From Methylotenera_A sp040387515 (GTDB lineage: Bacteria > Pseudomonadota > Gammaproteobacteria > Burkholderiales > Methylophilaceae): DNA of 64,000 bases. The notes under the pieces were generated by a model. That model had not been told where the DNA came from. It did not search any database and saw only the letters and a list, made by a program, of their open reading frames with translations. Position numbers and translations under genes: made by a program. Location: contig JAZKDP010000019.1 in the NCBI GenBank assembly GCA_040387515.1, positions 38,335-102,334 of the forward strand, written 5' to 3'. Of the stretch, positions 61,345-64,000 are shown piece after piece (within the stretch, counting starts at the first letter, position 1; each line of letters starts with the position of its first letter).

Positions 61345-63048
61345 CTAGTTTAAATTTGAAGGAGTACTTACTCCTAGGTTCTTTTTCATGGATGAGTTGA
61401 AAAATCGCAATGCGTTACGCCCGGAATCTTTCGCTTTGTACATCGCCAAATCGGCCTGCTTAAGCAAGTCATCCACACTGTACGTATTGCCGCAGAATAG
61501 GCTTATTCCAATACTGCCACTAATACGGTACTCATTATCTTGTAGAGAATAGGGCTGGTTAATCATTGCACCAATCTTTTTCCCAACGATATTAGCTTCG
61601 ATAGTTGCCTTTTTTACATCCTCGCTTAGACCTTCCAACATCACCACAAATTCGTCACCACCCAACCGTGTGACGGTATCACCCTCGCGGACACTGTCCT
61701 GTAGGCGATAAGCCACTTCCATCAATAGCATATCGCCAAAATTATGCCCCAAAGTGTCATTCAGTGTTTTGAAATGATCAAGATCGATGAACATAACTGC
61801 ACCATAGCGGTTGCTTCTCACACTACCGGTGATTGCCTGTTGCAGTCGATCTTGTAGCAGACGCCGATTGGGCAATTGAGTAAGAGGATCGTGGAAGGCA
61901 AGAAGCAGGATATTCTCCTGAGCTTCTTTAAACTCGCGGATGTCAGAAATTGCAGCGACGAAATTCGTGACCTGGCCATTAGAATTGGAAACTGCCGTTA
62001 TCGTAAGCCGATAGGGATTAATTACGCCATCCTTGCGCTTGCTCCAAACTTCACCTACCCAACATTTATCATGCCGTAATGCTTTTAAAATATCTTGGTA
62101 AAACTGTTCATCATGGCGCTCGGAAATAAGCATTGCAGTTGTCTTTCCGAGTACCTCTTCCGTGCTATATCCAGTCATTTTAGTGAAAGATTTGTTAACC
62201 CGCAGAATGACGTTGTTAGCATTGGTAACCATCACGCCTTCTTGTACCTCAAAAGCACTAGCGGCAATATTTAACTCCTTCTCACGTGCCTCTAACTGGG
62301 CATGGCCCAGTCGCAAATTGTCCAGTGCCAGATGTCTATCAAGTGTATTAGCAAATGCGCCACCACTGAAAAGAATAAAACAGCCAGATGTGACTATCAA
62401 AGCCAATAAATTAGGTTCTATTTGCAATCCGTCAACCGAGCAGATACTACCAGGTGCGAAAATAGCCCCTGCCATCGCGGTGTAGTGCATACCCGCAATC
62501 GCAAAACCCATAATAATTGCGCTTAATAAATGCTGGATTAGTGGATGCAATCCAGTCTTTTCGCCGGCATATACGATAAGAAGCGCGCTTGTAGCGGCTG
62601 TAATGGCAATGACAACAGACAGGGTGAATATCGTGGGATTGTAACTAATGGCGGGCTGCATTTTGAGCGCGGCCATACCCGTATAATGCATGGCCGTAAT
62701 GCCTAATCCCATAAATAAACCGCCGATTACAATCTTTTTCAACTGCAATTTGGGGCTTCGTAGCAAATAAAAACCGAGCAGTGCGGCAGCAATAGCAGGT
62801 AATACTGAAATAAACGTCAGACTACTGTCATAAGCAATAGGGATAGTTAAATGAAAGGCAAGCATGCCGATAAAATGCATCGACCAGATTGCCATACCCA
62901 GAGTCAAACCACCGGCCACCATCCACGCCATAGCTGGATATCCAGTACTTTCCCGCATACGCTCAGCATGAGAAAGTGCTGTGAAGGAGCCAAACATAGC
63001 GATCAACACAGACAAGGCTATAAGATTACCGTTCCAGCTAATCGACAA
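61345..63048 (-). CDS. MHYT-PAS-GGDEF diguanylate cyclase
   Basis: A 567-residue cyclic-di-GMP cyclase candidate. The seven-helix MHYT sensor (about 1-225) has its three motifs: MHFIGM near 57, MHYTGM near 120 and MHYTAM near 187, proposed to bind copper and sense O2, CO or NO. A PAS domain (about 255-375) and a GGDEF domain (about 380-550) with RLGGDEFVVMLEGL follow. No EAL domain. The start is TTG 63048, supported by AAGGAGA seven bases upstream. Third cyclic-di-GMP protein in the window. Confidence 0.93.
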   Translation of the reverse strand: MSISWNGNLIALSVLIAMFGSFTALSHAERMRESTGYPAMAWMVAGGLTLGMAIWSMHFIGMLAFHLTIPIAYDSSLTFISVLPAIAAALLGFYLLRSPKLQLKKIVIGGLFMGLGITAMHYTGMAALKMQPAISYNPTIFTLSVVIAITAATSALLIVYAGEKTGLHPLIQHLLSAIIMGFAIAGMHYTAMAGAIFAPGSICSVDGLQIEPNLLALIVTSGCFILFSGGAFANTLDRHLALDNLRLGHAQLEAREKELNIAASAFEVQEGVMVTNANNVILRVNKSFTKMTGYSTEEVLGKTTAMLISERHDEQFYQDILKALRHDKCWVGEVWSKRKDGVINPYRLTITAVSNSNGQVTNFVAAISDIREFKEAQENILLLAFHDPLTQLPNRRLLQDRLQQAITGSVRSNRYGAVMFIDLDHFKTLNDTLGHNFGDMLLMEVAYRLQDSVREGDTVTRLGGDEFVVMLEGLSEDVKKATIEANIVGKKIGAMINQPYSLQDNEYRISGSIGISLFCGNTYSVDDLLKQADLAMYKAKDSGRNALRFFNSSMKKNLGVSTPSNLN

Positions 63049-63062
63049 GCGCCGTCTCCTTA

Positions 63063-63373
63063 AAACTCAAGTATTTTTATTAAGACTCATTAATGCTAGA
63101 TTGTAATCCACATGTAATGTCGATTACATATATATTCAAAGATGGGGCAGGTCTTTTTGTAATTAAATTTATTTGCTTACAATCTGGGTTAATGCCAGAT
63201 TTGGGGCCGATAGCTACCATAATTTTTTTATGATAAATTCGCTACATATTTTTAAATATCAAGTTATACCTCTGCTCTAATTGAGTAGTGACTATGCCGT
63301 TTACTTGGGGGTATGTGGACCGTTTTTCACAATACAAGCAGGTTAGGAAAGTAGAGCTACATTCCGTAAAATG
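63063..63373. other. AT-rich intergenic region, nothing recognised
   Basis: About 310 bases between the MHYT cyclase start and the next hairpin. No open frame, RNA or repeat I can support; presumably contains the cyclase promoter. Confidence 0.5.
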
Positions 63374-63403
63374 ACAAAGGGCTAGCCTAAGCTAACCCTT
63401 TGT
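63374..63403. terminator. Hairpin beside the second tRNA-Arg fragment
   Basis: ACAAAGGGCTAGC / GCTAACCCTTTGT, 13-bp stem with one mismatch and a four-base loop. On the minus strand it follows the tRNA-Arg 3' fragment at 63410, as a tRNA terminator would. Confidence 0.7.
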
Positions 63404-63409
63404 TTTATA

Positions 63410-63421
63410 TGGTGCGCCCAA
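63410..63421 (-). repeat. Short tRNA-Arg 3'-end copy
   Basis: Minus strand TTGGGCGCACCA, identical to the last 12 bases of tRNA-Arg(ACG) at 63946. With its downstream flank it also shares 17 identical bases with the 52.77-kb copy (GGGCGCACCATATAAAA on the minus strand). Read as a second attachment-site relic in the same orientation. Confidence 0.6.
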
Positions 63422-63533
63422 GATGAAAGTGCTGGGCAATGGCAGGAGCTAATATTAATTCTTTAAAATCTTGAGAAATATCTTAAACAATTAGCGATTC
63501 ATGTCGACATAATAATTATGACGTTTAAACCAA

Positions 63534-63767
63534 CTATTTTGTTGTACCACCAGTTCCTGTGCCAGCACCACTTGTGGCATTCCCTGTACCAGAGCTATCT
63601 GTATCAGTACCACCAGTTCCTGTTCCGGCACCGCTGGTAGCGTTAGTTGTGCCAGCAGCATTTGAATCACTACTACCAGCCTTATTATCAGGTGTCGTCG
63701 CCGCACATCCTACGAAGAAAACAACAGTCAGAAACGTTAATATTTTCCATGCATTAAACTTTTCCAT
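63534..63767 (-). CDS. Small repeat-containing lipoprotein
   Basis: A 77-residue protein with a lipoprotein signal (lipobox FVGC, lipidated C21) and a mature chain of only Gly, Ser, Thr, Ala, Asn and Asp-type residues. Two copies of a 21-residue unit are evident, each with NATSGAGTGTGGT. The ribosome site AAAGGAA is seven bases before the ATG. Probably an unstructured surface or periplasmic linker protein; no family recognised. It lies between the two rightmost tRNA-Arg 3' copies, so it may be the sole cargo of a small insertion. Confidence 0.7.
   Translation of the reverse strand: MEKFNAWKILTFLTVVFFVGCAATTPDNKAGSSDSNAAGTTNATSGAGTGTGGTDTDSSGTGNATSGAGTGTGGTTK
63544..63641. repeat. 63-bp period tandem repeat in the lipoprotein gene
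   Basis: GTACCACCAGTTCCTGT begins at 63544 and again at 63607, with about 35 alignable bases each and third-position differences. The 63-bp period equals 21 codons. Confidence 0.8.
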
Positions 63768-63903
63768 GATTAAATTCCTTTAATTTATTAAAATAATTAT
63801 GCTTAATAAGACTAATAGAAAGTGTTATCTTTGTATGTGCGATGGAACACATATAGAATTTTGGATTTAATTGTTGCCCAGATACATCATTTACGGATTA
63901 AAT

Positions 63904-63936
63904 AAAAAAGGCTGAAACCTGTATGGAATCAGCCTT
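63904..63936 (-). terminator. Terminator of tRNA-Arg
   Basis: On the minus strand AAGGCTGA / TCAGCCTT (8-bp stem) is followed by a run of T, ten bases after the tRNA 3' end. Confidence 0.85.
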
Positions 63937-63945
63937 ATTAATTAG

Positions 63946-64000
63946 TGGTGCGCCCAAAGAGATTCGAACTCCTGACCCCTTGGTTCGTAGCCAAGTACTC
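63946..64000 (-). tRNA. tRNA-Arg (anticodon ACG), 5' part beyond the window
   Basis: The minus strand reads the 3' portion of the cloverleaf: anticodon loop CTACGAA (ACG at 63987-63989) in a CTTGG/CCAAG stem, then T arm AGGAG-TTCGAAT-CTCTT, acceptor GGGCGC, discriminator A and encoded CCA at 63946-63948. The D arm and 5' acceptor strand lie to the right of the window. Its 3' end is copied at 63410 and 52773. Confidence 0.93.

Noticed and set aside
1..64000. CRISPR array or intact insertion sequence
   Set aside because: No regularly spaced repeats, transposase or terminal inverted repeats with target duplications were seen.

Overview
The window looks like a chromosomal scaffold from a betaproteobacterium, most likely a Methylotenera/Methylophilus-type methylotroph (Methylophilaceae). 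This assignment is inferred from the moderate-to-low GC, the character of the housekeeping proteins and the etfAB/ETF-quinone oxidoreductase set. No methylotrophy marker such as methanol or methylamine dehydrogenase lies in the window. A run of ten N at 27603-27612 marks an assembly join.

Layout. 1-3.1 kb: tgt-yajC-secD (Sec export accessory operon, minus strand, secD cut by the left edge). 3.3-10.7 kb: pssA, leuA behind a Leu-rich leader-like ORF, an EamA exporter, a HAD phosphatase, ypjD (ccsA-like), ffh and tRNA-Lys. 11.2-16 kb: a five-gene minus-strand operon (PepSY, DUF2271, DUF4198, ApbE, membrane-anchored flavodoxin/NADPH reductase) behind a near-ideal Fur box. Its DUF2271 protein carries an ApbE flavinylation motif, so the operon reads as an iron-controlled electron relay across the inner membrane. 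16-24 kb: an intradiol dioxygenase-like Tat lipoprotein, a YihY protein, orphan modA with a short ModE-like regulator and a ModE-box-like site, a PA2169-type protein, an HPP-CBS protein and galE. 24-36 kb: an exonuclease/GIY-YIG nuclease, recQ, a GGDEF-EAL protein, fpr, etfAB, a LysR regulator and ETF-QO. 36-45 kb: small secreted and zinc-finger proteins, a KefB/YbaL-type antiporter, exporters, LysR pairs and ribA. 45-52.6 kb: tRNA-Val, tRNA-Asp, an SDR/LysR pair, a second GGDEF-EAL protein, a HAD protein and a LysR/azoreductase pair.

52.7-64 kb: a block bounded on the right by tRNA-Arg(ACG), which runs off the window. Two truncated copies of that tRNA's 3' end lie to its left, at 52.77 and 63.41 kb, in the same orientation. 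This is the footprint expected of elements integrated at a tRNA 3' end. The block holds an HAE1 tripartite efflux operon extended by a membrane-anchored TAXI protein and a Gly-rich membrane protein, then an MHYT-PAS-GGDEF cyclase and a repeat-bearing small lipoprotein. No integrase is visible.

No CRISPR array, intact insertion sequence, prophage or rRNA was seen. The two observations most worth following are the flavinylated DUF2271 relay and the nested tRNA-Arg-flanked island carrying the RND-TAXI operon.
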